The position numbers and the translations under genes were made by a program. From Baylisascaris procyonis (lineage: Eukaryota; Nematoda; Chromadorea; Rhabditida; Ascarididae), in NCBI GenBank assembly GCA_037389465.1, contig JAZARR010000088.1, positions 3,224,001 through 3,288,000 of the forward strand: a stretch of 64,000 nucleotides of DNA. Direction: 5' to 3'. Under the pieces are notes generated by a model. That model was not told the origin of the DNA. It ran no database searches and was given only the letters and a program-made list of their open reading frames with translations. Shown here one piece after another: positions 41,629 to 52,700 of this stretch. Numbering within the stretch: position 1 is the first letter of the stretch; every line of letters begins with the position of its first letter.

Positions 41629-43523
41629 CTAGATGTTACGATTGGCGGACTCGTCGTCGAAAGATTTGTGCCTCTCATCAGCGTTGTCGCGCGATATGGC
41701 TGCTTGGCTGGTGGGAGGCTTTGGAGATGTGGTGGCAGCATAGAGATGGTGCTCGAGGATGTACTCCAGAACGCCGTCTTCAATGCAATATTTGACGGAT
41801 TTACCGCATCGAATCGCATTACGAACTCTCGTTGAGCTCACCTCGTTCGGCATCACATCATCGTCGAAAACGTAAACATTTGAACGAAATCCATCAAGAA
41901 ACGGTAGGGTTTGGAGAGTTTCCATTGGCTTTGAGTTGTGGCGTGACAGCACTACCAAACCTAAACCAACGTTCAGCATTTAAATATGCCAAATCGTATT
42001 CTTCAAAATTTCAGTTATCTTTCTCACTGATATTTGCGTTCACTTCGTACGATCTTCAATAAAAAAAAACATTACAAAATTCCTGCTCCTCTCCATAGTC
42101 GTAAATGAAAGAGATGACCATATTATATTATAATAAGCAAACTTTTGCCTTCTGAATTAATACCATTGCAGTTGTTGGAATGAAAAACTTTCCACTATAC
42201 CACTTGTAGAATGCCTAAAAGCCTCATTCATTAACTGGGTATGTTTCTGCAGAATCATGATGAATTTTAATAGAAAACGGCTCAAGTACGACCTCGCTTT
42301 TCAAGAAGATTAGATAAATCTACTTTTCAAAATCTGTAATTTTTTTTAAAAGTCAATACTAATGGTCAACAAAAATAAGCAATTGAACTTGAAGCCATCA
42401 ATGATGCAGTTCTATACTTTTATTTTTTTTGCTATTCGCTTGTGCAAATACCGTCTGTGAATTGTTTAATTCACATCTACCAGGTATTCCCTTATTGATT
42501 TTCGCAGAAGAAACATGTGGAAATGAACTCAGTCACCTAATCAGGGAGATGTACCACTTGCAATATGACCGTAGATGCTATGGACCAAGAGTACTTCAAT
42601 CCTCGCGATATATCGTCATGGTCCTCGAAAGTGTCGCGTTTTGAAAAGTTTTCATAACTATAGGGATTGACTAGGGACGATTTTGTGGTTTATATAAATA
42701 TCCCCAGGCAAAGAATTGCGAAGTATCATAGTTTCTCATGCTCCCGTTTGATCGCATCTCTGATAAAAAATTCTCGCGGTTCCATATCCACTCGACAATA
42801 CACTCTTCCGTGGCGCCACTTCATTTAAACTAAGATAAGATCGATCCCAATGTTCAACACGCTTTAAATGCGATTGCATTTTTCAATTTGAAATGAGATG
42901 CACAACGATTCTAGCATTACGAAATCACTCATACAACAGTTGTTTGAATAGAAGCATAGGAACTCAAATTACGGCGTTGCTCATCGACCACGCTTTTATT
43001 GAAGAAAAGTTTATAGTATATTCAAGAGGATCGCATATTGTTCAAAGCGGTTTCCTTCATTACACTACTTTTTGATGATAGATACTTCAGAGGTACTTAT
43101 ATGTGTTACCAGGAGATAGACAAATGGGAACGATGTCATACATTAGTGTTTGAGATGAGGAAGCCTTTGAGTGGGTATCTGAAAGGGTTATTGAACATAA
43201 ATTTCCTTCAAGGACTACTTATATACAATACAGCGCTTACATCTTATATGGATCCTAATGAATTTTCGCTCAAATGAAGCCCCTACTCAATAACTGCGTT
43301 AAATGGAAGCTTTCTTCGATATAAGCCTCGACAACAACGACTTCAGGTGAACTCTCCTACATGGTACACGCGCAGAATCGTCAAAAATGAATTGCCATAC
43401 CATCTGTCTTTCGTTTATCAACCATATAAGTAGTACTTATTTCCTACTTGAATAAGTCAAATCAGGTAAAGGTGTGAAAAACGTGAAAAGTATGAGCACA
43501 GCCTGCATTATAACCTGCATAAC

Positions 43524-43563
<40 letters not shown>

Positions 43564-46500
43564 TCACTTTAGAACAATATTTGAATCTCTTGGACCATTA
43601 AGACTGGTTGAACTTCTGGGGCAAGAAAAAGTGCTGCGACTACAAAAACTTCGTTGTATGTATCTAGATTATTTCAGTAAGCCTTGATCAGAAGGGCGAA
43701 GGTGTATGTTGTTTGATTGAATATATTAGTGAATTAATATTTCAGAAGTTTCACTAAGGTGACAACTCAAAAAAAACTGATGTAGCAAATAATTAACGCA
43801 CCAATCAAGCGCAACAGGTGGTGTATTGCTAAAATAACGTTCGTTTATAGGAAGACAATTAGATATCCCTCTAAGCACAGTAAACAGAAGAAAGATTACC
43901 AAAATCGCGAACAATTTCAAGCAGATCGGCGGGATCCCATAGTTTGGTCCCTTTCGGTGTAATTACCGAAAACGTATCGACCACATCGCCGCCACAAAGC
44001 AGCATCAACTTGACACGAGCGCCAATGTCGAACTTCTTATCCAGCACATCCTTAAAGTGCTTCAAAACACAAATCGTTCGGGTCCACTGCTTCTGCGAAC
44101 ATTCCCAATTGTCTGCGTGAATCCATGTTGAACTCTTCACTGCAAGTTCGGCCATTTGCATCCTGCAAAATAGTCTCTCTGTTAGAAATACACGCGTCAA
44201 TTTCTTTGGCTGGTATGCATCAGGTGGAATCAGCAGCAAATTTCACCAGAACATTATGCAACAGCTCCTTTCAAACATCACTGTTCGTCTCCCCACGCTT
44301 CTATACGCTCCATCCAACATGAAACAGATGATAATATATCTGCTTCAGAGTCATTATAATAATACGTGAATTTCTGAATTTTTACAAATAGGCATATCTT
44401 TGAAAAATTTGGTATCTTCGCATATATTGCATGCACCTAAAGAAATGGCAACAGTAAGGCATTGGTGCATATTAGCGCATTTTCCACAAATCATTGTGGA
44501 AAATTTCAACGAATCTATAGCTCACTAAAGAAAAGTCATTAAAAGTCATCGAATACAATTTACGATTACTTGTCGTTTAAAAACTAAATGCCTTCCTCAA
44601 TGCTTATTCTAACTACTATTATCAACAAGAAAACATTCGCTCATTAGCTGTTTTCTTTCGCATTTTTTTTTGCCGAATAATTCGAAAAAGAGAAAAAAAA
44701 TAAAAAGTCAAAAGGGAAGAAGGAAAACCTAACCGTCGTTTAATATATAAAACAGGCAATGATAACGAAAAGAGCATATAAACAACAAAAAACGCTTAGA
44801 ACATAAATATACGAGTTATACTCATCGATCAATTTAAATCCTCTAATTTCATCGATCAAAAATCTACAGTAGTGATTGCACTATTGCGACTCGCCGATAT
44901 ATTTGTGTATGCGTATCACATTCGATAATTATTCAATATCTATACACGCATTAAGCACCACCTACTCAATAATCCACCTCTATGATAACAACAATATCTC
45001 TATACTGCTATTAATGAGTCCCGTTCAATTCTAGATAGCATTCGAGACTTCTTCAATGTGCCAATAAATAGAACAATAGTGAATTTGCGTTAAAATAAAA
45101 TCTTCACAAATGCAAAAAGGCAACAATTCAAAAATCACGAAACACGATCGAGGGAATTTTCCACTTTCATCACTTAGAATAGGAATAGATTATATGAAGG
45201 CGAAAAAAATATAATACAAGGAGTGAAGAAGTTTTCTTCCTTAAAGGTTTTTAATTCTATTTCAGCGATATCATTTTTAAACGATATATATGAATTGATA
45301 AGGATGAGTCATTCGTGAAGGGTATCATATTTAAACATTAAATGGTTCTTTTTATATCAAATAAATACCGGTGTTAACTGGATACCACCTTCCAAAGTTG
45401 ACCTCTCAATAGACTCAAAAACCACTCTCCTGTTAATTAGCCCTTCGAAGCGTAATGTTGGTTATCATTATGCTCCTCAATAGCTCTTATTCATGAAATT
45501 TGCTGGTAATTGGAGCATTTACGATGATGATCTCGCTAGAGGATCAAAAACCTCCTCACCCCCCCCCCCCTCTCCCCTCAACACTTGTTCTATAGAAACA
45601 TCGTTTCCGAAGTCCTCATACTCGTAACTCTCGGTTGTGAACCTTGCTGGCCATTTAGTAAACATTTCTAATACCGATACTGTGATAAGGTCAAAAAATA
45701 TCCACCTTTTTGGCTTAGGTGTGCCGGCTCCCCAACACGCTCAGAAGGTACTAATCCATGTTTTTGTATATAGAATTACAACAATCCATAATAGCACTGG
45801 AATCGCCGGACTTCAATTATAGAAAAATTTCCGACAACCATACAAAATGGGACGAAAAGTTTTTCGAAATGATCCCTAAGGTAGGTTTGAGTAGCCATCC
45901 AGCAAACTTTCGTCGATCTAGTGCTACCGATATTGAGATAGGAATATGCGAAGGGATTGCAGCATAAAAGATAGAGCAAGACTCGATTATGTTGTTGCTG
46001 AGTGATTCTGTGGAATATTGTCGTGTTTCCACTTATAAATTGTTATGAGTATTGCGGTATAGTAATCGCTTATAAATTGTTGAAATTCCCATAAAATGTT
46101 GAATATTTTCATTGATCGTCGCAGTTAATTCTCTTTTATGAGGATATTACGCTAAAATATTAAAAACGCTTTAAGATTAATCAAATATTAGATCAAATAC
46201 CTACGATGGTAGATCTAAACGATTGTGTGAAAATGCTTCAAGCTAAAGAAATTACAAGAAGCAATGGTGTTGAGCATGGAAAATGTGGAGAAGGCTCGAG
46301 AGAGAGAGGGAAAAATAAGGTGGGAGAAAGAGAGGAAAGTAAGGAGAGAGAAAGGAAAAAAAATAAGGAGGGAGGGGAAGAGAAAGAACAAGATCGGCTT
46401 AACGTGAACCAGAAATGAAAAAAAAGCGCATCGAGTACTAATTCGAAAAGCAAATGTAGTTCAAAACAATTGCCTTGATGCTTTCTTATAGATTAGAAGC

Positions 46501-47366
46501 ATTGTAATGTATCGAATTAAATTTTCATGCAAAAATAGTGATCAAAATGTGTCAATTATATTCAAAAAATAAATAAATATTAGTTTTTAATGAATTTTAT
46601 TACGTTACTATACAAAAAAAGGAAATTAAAAATATTTAATATGCAATTTATGTTCTAAATTTCAAATTAAATTATATGAATTCAAAGGATTCAACAAAAT
46701 TATTGCTCTTTTATATTCTAAGAGATGAGAAAATCAAATATTAACAAACAATAAAAATTATGAAATGATAAATATTTATTACAGTAATTAGCTAATAAAT
46801 TGTATCATTTTTATTTCAACTTGTTGGTGGTTCTTTAATTCCCTTTAAAGACCTCATATTTATCCTTCTTTTTTTAAACTTACGACTTATTATGATTTAC
46901 TTACAACATGTTACACCTACCTGTTGCTAAGTACATCTGTACTTACATCTGTATTCCCATGGAAATAAACGATTAGAATTACCTACTCTTTCGGTAGCGT
47001 ACAGCCGACGCATCGAAGTTGCATATTTCTTACCAGTGGGTACCCTTTAGTCAGCTTCACTATGCGTTTCATACGCTATTTGACGAATACGACAAAATTA
47101 GACGAAAGAGCCTTGCTCGGCAAAGTGTGCAACAACTCTACCAATATGAAATGAAATAAATAAACATACCTATTGCAGGCGGGAAGAAGTCCAGGTTTAG
47201 CGAAAGAGTCCGCTACGGGGCTGATAATACCTTCTACAACGTTGCAATCGTATCGACTCTCCAAAAAGCTCCGCGCAGCTTCAAACATTCGTAAATGCAT
47301 CACAGTTGGTGGATTATATGAACCACATGCTAGCAATGCGACACGTGCCCCTTCTAGGCTGCTCAT
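41629..47366 (-). CDS. NMNAT: Nicotinamide/nicotinate mononucleotide adenylyltransferase (NMNAT), complete
   Basis: Three exons join in exact phase: 47170-47366 (ATG), 43900-44162 and 41629-41960 (stop TAG). They total 792 nt, encoding 263 aa, close to the family's usual size. The enzyme transfers AMP from ATP to NMN or nicotinate mononucleotide in the last common step of NAD synthesis. Visible signatures are the N-terminal nucleotide-binding motif GSYNPPTVMHLRMFE (GxFxPxTxxH), GIISPV, LLPACNRMQMAELA, the DNWE substrate region, LLCGGDVVDTF, DFGLVVLSR, and the C-terminal SSTRVRNAIRCG (the ISSTxxR ATP-binding motif). A 36-residue hydrophilic tail follows the last conserved helix (YILEHHLY). No transit peptide is visible, so a nuclear or cytosolic form is more likely than a mitochondrial one. 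Good AG acceptors 8 and 19 nt upstream of the ATG may serve spliced-leader trans-splicing. Confidence 0.95.
41961..43899 (-). other. NMNAT intron 2
   Basis: About 1.9 kb with a short TA tract at 43526-43559. Plus-strand open frames of 71-79 codons at 42429 and 43038 lack domain or splice support. Confidence 0.75.
43526..43559. repeat. (TA)n microsatellite, 34 bp
   Basis: The shortest of the seven TA tracts, inside NMNAT intron 2. Confidence 0.95.
44163..47169 (-). other. NMNAT intron 1 (about 3 kb)
   Basis: It contains a poly-C tract near 45556, a purine-rich (GA/GGA) tract at about 46287-46390, and short open frames on both strands. The 70-codon plus frame at 46206-46418 is largely a translation of the purine tract (E/K/R-rich). 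No nested gene is supported. Confidence 0.7.
46287..46390 (+). repeat. Purine-rich low-complexity tract
   Basis: GAGAGAGAGGGAAAAATAAG and following bases are almost entirely purine on the plus strand for about 100 bp. Such tracts can form triplex DNA. Here the tract is intronic to NMNAT, and on the transcribed sense strand it is pyrimidine-rich. Confidence 0.8.
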
Positions 47367-48384
47367 TTTATATCCTTGAAGACAACTGCAATACTTCCGA
47401 TGAGGATATTATCTCGTGAAAGGTAGAAATTGATAAATTTGTACAATTAAATACTCGCATTCACTGTCAATAATATAACGAATCAGCGTTATTGAATGTG
47501 ATAACCTAAACAATAGATCAATTAACGAAAAGCTTTTCTCAACACCTTAATTATCATTGATTTACATCAAAAATTATTCAACACCTTATTTTATCCCTAA
47601 TTAGCACTAATCTATAAAAAAACACTAAGTAAATGCACCAATTTCTTCAATGATGAAAAATACGCACTACCTAGGGTAAATGTCATACGGGTAAATGTAA
47701 TACCGGGTAAATGGCATCAACAAAACTTCATATTTGCTTTACGGGAAGAATCTGATATGAAAATCGACGAATCATATGACAAATTTACCCACTTATAAAT
47801 GCAACCATCATCAATAACTGAAGTCGCATTTCTAATGAGAATTGAAGAGCGCTCAAGAGAAGGGGCGGGCATCTAAATTGAAAACAACGATTACGAACTG
47901 CGCCCTTCGCTTCAAGATTTCTCGATACGATGGAGCAAAATATCACAATTGCTTTATCATTTTATAGATTTTCGAAAATCTAATCTATATAGGCAATACA
48001 ACAAAAAAAAAAAAAACAAACTATTATTACTCTATAATAAATGCTTATATCAAAAGTATATTTTATATTAGAAAAAACACATTATGAGAATTATTCTACA
48101 AATATTTTAGTAATTAAAAGTTCTATTTGTTTGATTGTGCAAAAATTCCTTCTTGGAAAAAGAAGAAGGAAATATTTTTCAACAGATTATCTCTCAATAA
48201 GTTATTCAACTCTCATAAAATAGACGTTTAATTCTAATTATCAATCAATGGTTACTCATATGTCATTGTGTATGCTCATTTCATTTAGCAACAATGAAAT
48301 AAGAAATTTGTCGATGTGGCCATAAATCGTTTGATTAAGAAAATATCGGTGGGATATCACTAGTAGAATTTTAACACCGACAAG
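47367..48384. other. Head-to-head intergenic region between NMNAT and the MGNYCS candidate
   Basis: About 1 kb separating divergent starts. It probably holds the NMNAT promoter on the minus strand and, if the plus-strand candidate is real, its promoter too. A repeated GGGTAAATGT/CGGGTAAATG-type motif occurs three times at about 47675-47710. No RNA gene was recognised. Confidence 0.5.
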
Positions 48385-49409
48385 ATGGGGAATTATTGCA
48401 GCATCATCGACTACGCCATTCTCATAGTTCAACCCGTGGGTATGTTAGAACTCTGCAATCACGGCTTCTCGTAATTTTTTGGCTTGACCACGGATCCTTC
48501 TATTTTTCCTTGCCAATGCGGCTAGCGTTGCAAAGACAAATGAAAAGGAAGCAAAACGTCCTGCAAAGTTCTGTCGATCTGTCCTATCCTCGTATATCCA
48601 TCTCAACGATAGGTATTCTCTCCCACAATATTTCTCCACAAAACGAAACGAAAACTGTGAGTTAATATGCCGAATCGTGCGTAGATTTTCACATATAGGA
48701 ACATTAAAACTATGCAGGATGTACTGCGGTCCTATGAAACAATCAAAAAAGTTTTCAGTAAGATTTTTTTTTTTGATGGACTTTTTCCTACTTGTCTATG
48801 TTTTCAACTAAGCACTAATGCAGTAGGGAAAGGGGAAAACAATTCAGAAACAATGAGAAGGAAAAATCCTTGTAGTAAGCAAGGACGATCTCACATGAAG
48901 ATAGGAGAACTGCCTTCCTACTCCCTAAGAGTCGAAGAAGGTAACATGTCAATCCCACTCGTACGGACCTCGATTGTCATACTAGAATTCCGTGCCCCGT
49001 TTTACACTATGCTTACGCACAAACCTCTCGTTGAGATATTTTCACCCGTTTGGTATCACTGGCGGTCCTCCACATCGTTTCCCTCGTCTCGAGCAGTAAT
49101 TCGTTAGCATTGAAGGTTTTCGAAAATCATCGCATTATATATTCAATATTAGACGGATTAAACGACCCTCAATAAAAATTTTAAAAAACGCTATCACTTT
49201 CTGTGGTCACAAATATGACGCAGTGGAAATTTTTTCAGGAAATTTGCCATTTCTTTAACACCCATAAAACTCGTTGGACCGTTTTCCAGATACTTTATTT
49301 TTTAGCCGACCGGATGCGGAATGCAACTGGAAAGGGGGATGGTTTTTTGTGTGGGATGGGAGAATACCTCCTGGGATGTGATGCCGTGGATATAGAGCAA
49401 GAAATCTAG
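48385..49409 (+). CDS. Candidate four-exon gene for a 120-aa protein starting MGNYCS, unrecognised
   Basis: The exons are 48385-48439, 48526-48612, 48824-48940 and 49306-49409 (stop TAG). They total 363 nt, with each boundary in matching phase 1. Donors are GTATGT, GTATTC and GTAACA. Acceptors are GCGGCTAG, CACTAATGCAG and a strong TATTTTTTAG. The predicted start MGNYCS has Gly2 followed by Asn and Cys5, suggesting N-myristoylation plus palmitoylation. It is followed by a short hydrophobic stretch, a basic middle (RQMKRKQ, RRK) and an acidic end (CDAVDIEQEI). I know no matching family. The coherent phases argue against chance, but there is no homology support, and other frames in 48.45-48.8 kb are also open. 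The stop lies 313 bp before the NUBP1 ATG on the same strand, as in nematode operons. Confidence 0.35.
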
Positions 49410-49697
49410 GGATTATGCTGTAGAAGCCGAAAAATTTTAGAAGAAACATCCTAGTGTTGCAACCACATCCTCAAAAAAGTCATGTTCACATAACTACAGG
49501 CTTAAATCTGGTGGTGGTCGAAAAAAAGATGTGAAGTGGAACCAGGTTCGATCTGAACTCAGTGACGGCTACGTGATGTGGTACGTAGTATCTGATGTTT
49601 TTCCTTCATTCTGGCATCGTGACTTTTGTAATATTTCTGTGCTATTCGAATATAGACCTAATTGTCGTTTTACGTGAAGTACCACTGATAGCTTTAC

Positions 49698-49722
49698 AGT
49701 GAACTGCAATTGCACTGAAAGG
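49698..49722 (+). promoter_or_regulatory. Probable trans-splice acceptor and short 5' UTR of NUBP1
   Basis: AGCTTTACAG ends at 49699, 23 nt before the NUBP1 ATG. A pyrimidine-rich acceptor with no exon in front of it is typical of spliced-leader trans-splicing in nematodes. A cis-spliced 5' UTR exon is the alternative. Confidence 0.45.
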
Positions 49723-52700
49723 ATGTCGGACGTCCCAAGTGATGCGAACGAAAATTGCCCAGGAACGAGTAGTGAACAAGCTGGAAAGGTATAGCTTTTG
49801 CATTTGCTGTCATCTAGTTGAGGAATTTGTCCGCATATGGGCAAACATCCACCCCATACCTTCCCTCTACCTTTCCAACTTTATTTTCGACCTCCCACTT
49901 GTAAAATGCAATTGAGAAAATTGCATACTCAACGATAAATTCCTGCCATAACTGTATAAAGGAACAAGACTTGGGAAGAGGGACTACGAACATTCGCGAG
50001 CATTAAAAGCTCTATCAGAATCAAAAATAATCTCGGACAAAAACAAGAACTTTTCTATTAGATCGAATTTTTATATGCAGTGCAATTGAGAAAAATTGCA
50101 TGATCATCGATATGGATGAGGTGCTGTATAAAGAGGACAAATGCCTAGAATTCTTAGGGGGAAGGGAGTGTGCGCATTGGAGGAGGGAAGGGGAAGGGAG
50201 GGCAAAAATTGTAATCCCTACGAAAATTCCCTTAAAGTATTTAAATTACAATTTTTAATTATGACATCTAGCCATCGATAATGGTCGCTGGAAAATCGTC
50301 TTTATTCCCCCCCCCCTCTCCCTATAATTACAATCTTCTGGAGAAGTCTGTGGTTTGCATCGGATATGCAGAGTTAGGGACCTTTATGCTGGTATCGTCT
50401 GGAACATAAAAGAAGAATTTTTCAATTAAATGCCGTATTTTTTCCTCGTCAAAGACTGAATAAGAGAGGGAAAAATATGGCGTAAATAAGACTTGCTTCA
50501 TATCCTTTATATTAGCTGTTGCATTTTATACAGTTTTGTTCCGTTTTATTGAATAAATTCAACAATTACCATATAAGAACATGAAATAAATTAAATAATT
50601 TTTCTACTTCCATTAAAAAGTAAGCCTATCGTTTTGTTTGGAAAAAAAAAAATTTGATGCAGAAATTTTTCAAATTTTCAAAAAATTTCCATGGAATACT
50701 ATTGGAATATTACGGTAGAGGTTTTTTTTTTCCGATGCGTTGCAATAATTGCTGCAAGAGTACTCCATAGTGGAGATACATTTTTTGCAGCAGGCTGTAT
50801 TAGTAGAATATATTAGAATAATTCAATATTTCTTTAATTCTTACATTTTTGAATTATAAACTCGCATCTCTTCTTCTTTTCTTGCTTCTTTATTCCTCTC
50901 TCTCTCTCTTCCCTTTCATGTATTTTCCCTATCGAATAGCTTAATTCAGAGTTTGTGGCTATTCTAATTCGCAATCGTTTTCATGTTTCATCGTGTGCCG
51001 GATGTCCAAATCAAGCAGTTTGCGCATCGGGAGAGCTGAGAAAGCCGGATGAAGATCTAGCTTTCATTAGCGATCGATTGAAGAACGTCAAGCATAAAAT
51101 ATTGATTCTCTCTGGTAAAGGTGGCGTCGGCAAGAGTACGGTGACCGCTAATCTCGCTCGAGCGATCGCCACTGATCCCAGTAAACAGGTTATTTTTTGT
51201 GGTGTTTCCGTCTTCTTTTTTCGTTTCTTTGAACAGTAATAACGCAATCTGTTAAACGTTGAAATATGCATGCAGCTAATGTTAAGCATTTTGTGCATTG
51301 CAACGTTGTCGGGGAATGGCAATAAAGCTCCTAAAATTAAGCGTAGTCCATTGTTTTTGAAATCTGAAAACTCTTCAAACAAATTTATGCTTCAGTGTTT
51401 GTTTCTACTTCCGGCTCTGCTATATCGAACCTCATTTTGCAATTTGTTAAGGAGTGAAACATTTCTCTAAAGGTTGCAATATTAGTTGTTGCGAATATAT
51501 TAAGCAGCTGCTGACGTACATGATGATATATTCGAGTTTGCAAACTCCTATGAATGGAAACTGAAGCACGTTGAACATTACCTTGGTATACACATCATTA
51601 CCTTAACAACATACCTTCACTGTCAGGAAAGGGTGAGCGCTGTTTTGGTTGCGTTAAAATTCTTACTGAAAGAATCCTTCAAAATCGACTTTCAATTTTC
51701 GAAACAATTTCACCAATGGCAGCAAAACCAAGAATTTTATGTCATGTGCTTTGCTTGCCTCTCCCTATCCTCCCCGCTGACCACATTGTCTTCTTCACTC
51801 CCTTCCCTCTAGCCCAGGATTTGAGAGCAGCTTCTGCCCTCTCCCTCCCTCTCCTCGGCTGATAATATTAGGTTTGCGGCTTTCCACTCAGAAATGAAGA
51901 AATAAAGAGCTTGGTAGTATGGGCGTATTGCAGGTCGCGACTGAGTGGATATTTGCGCCATCGCAAGCGCGAAGATGGGTGTCGAAGGAGGTTTCACGAA
52001 AGCGCAGACGGATGAGCCGATTTTCATAAGGACAATCTCACCGTCATGAGTTTGCTTTCCTCATACAGAATCGAAATGAGGCGGTGATTTGGCGCGGTGC
52101 TCGAAAAAATGCCCTCATCAAACAATTTTTAAAGGTGTTAAAAATAAGATTTTTTTATACGCTTACTTCAGATTTTCACACAAAATAACTGAAGCGAAAA
52201 ATGAGCCTTTTTTAGCTAGTTGAGCTCATAACTATTCATTTGAGCAAATTTTTTTTTTGTTCAAGTAGGCGAAATAACGCAAAGTACTACAATTCTTGAG
52301 TTTGCTTTCTAGGAGAGAAATTTAAGATTGGAATATGTGGTAAATATTACTTTTGAGGGTTTCTTTCTGTATTTTTTGAACTATGGGTTGTTAGTAACAA
52401 TTGTATTAACTGCTTACTGCATAGTTGAGACAGAACCAAATTTTTACCTGCAAAGCAAAAATGGAACACCAGTGATATATCGATTAGCGTTGCTATTAGC
52501 ATCAAAGACTAATAAGAGCACTTATATCGGGTTGGATGGCAACGAAAATCACTACAAAGCTGCTTAGTTATATAGAGCATATTTTGAGGCAAATCTTAAT
52601 GAATTTTATTCGTTCTAAACGCTCTTGAAACGGTGTTTAAAGCTTAGTCTTCATCGGTTAGTAATTTGTTTATTTACGGGCATGTAAATGTTCAATTTAC

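Noticed and set aside
46206..46418. 70-codon plus-strand frame rich in Glu, Lys and Arg
   Set aside because: Mostly a purine-tract translation inside an NMNAT intron.
48445..48639. 64-codon minus-strand frame with a hydrophobic and a basic segment
   Set aside because: It overlaps the plus-strand candidate exons, has no recognised homology and no good acceptor. I prefer the phase-consistent plus-strand model, but only weakly.
49530..49560. GGTTCGATCT resembling a tRNA T-loop
   Set aside because: No acceptor stem, D-arm or anticodon arm could be folded around it. No tRNA, rRNA, CRISPR array or SL RNA gene was recognised anywhere in the window.
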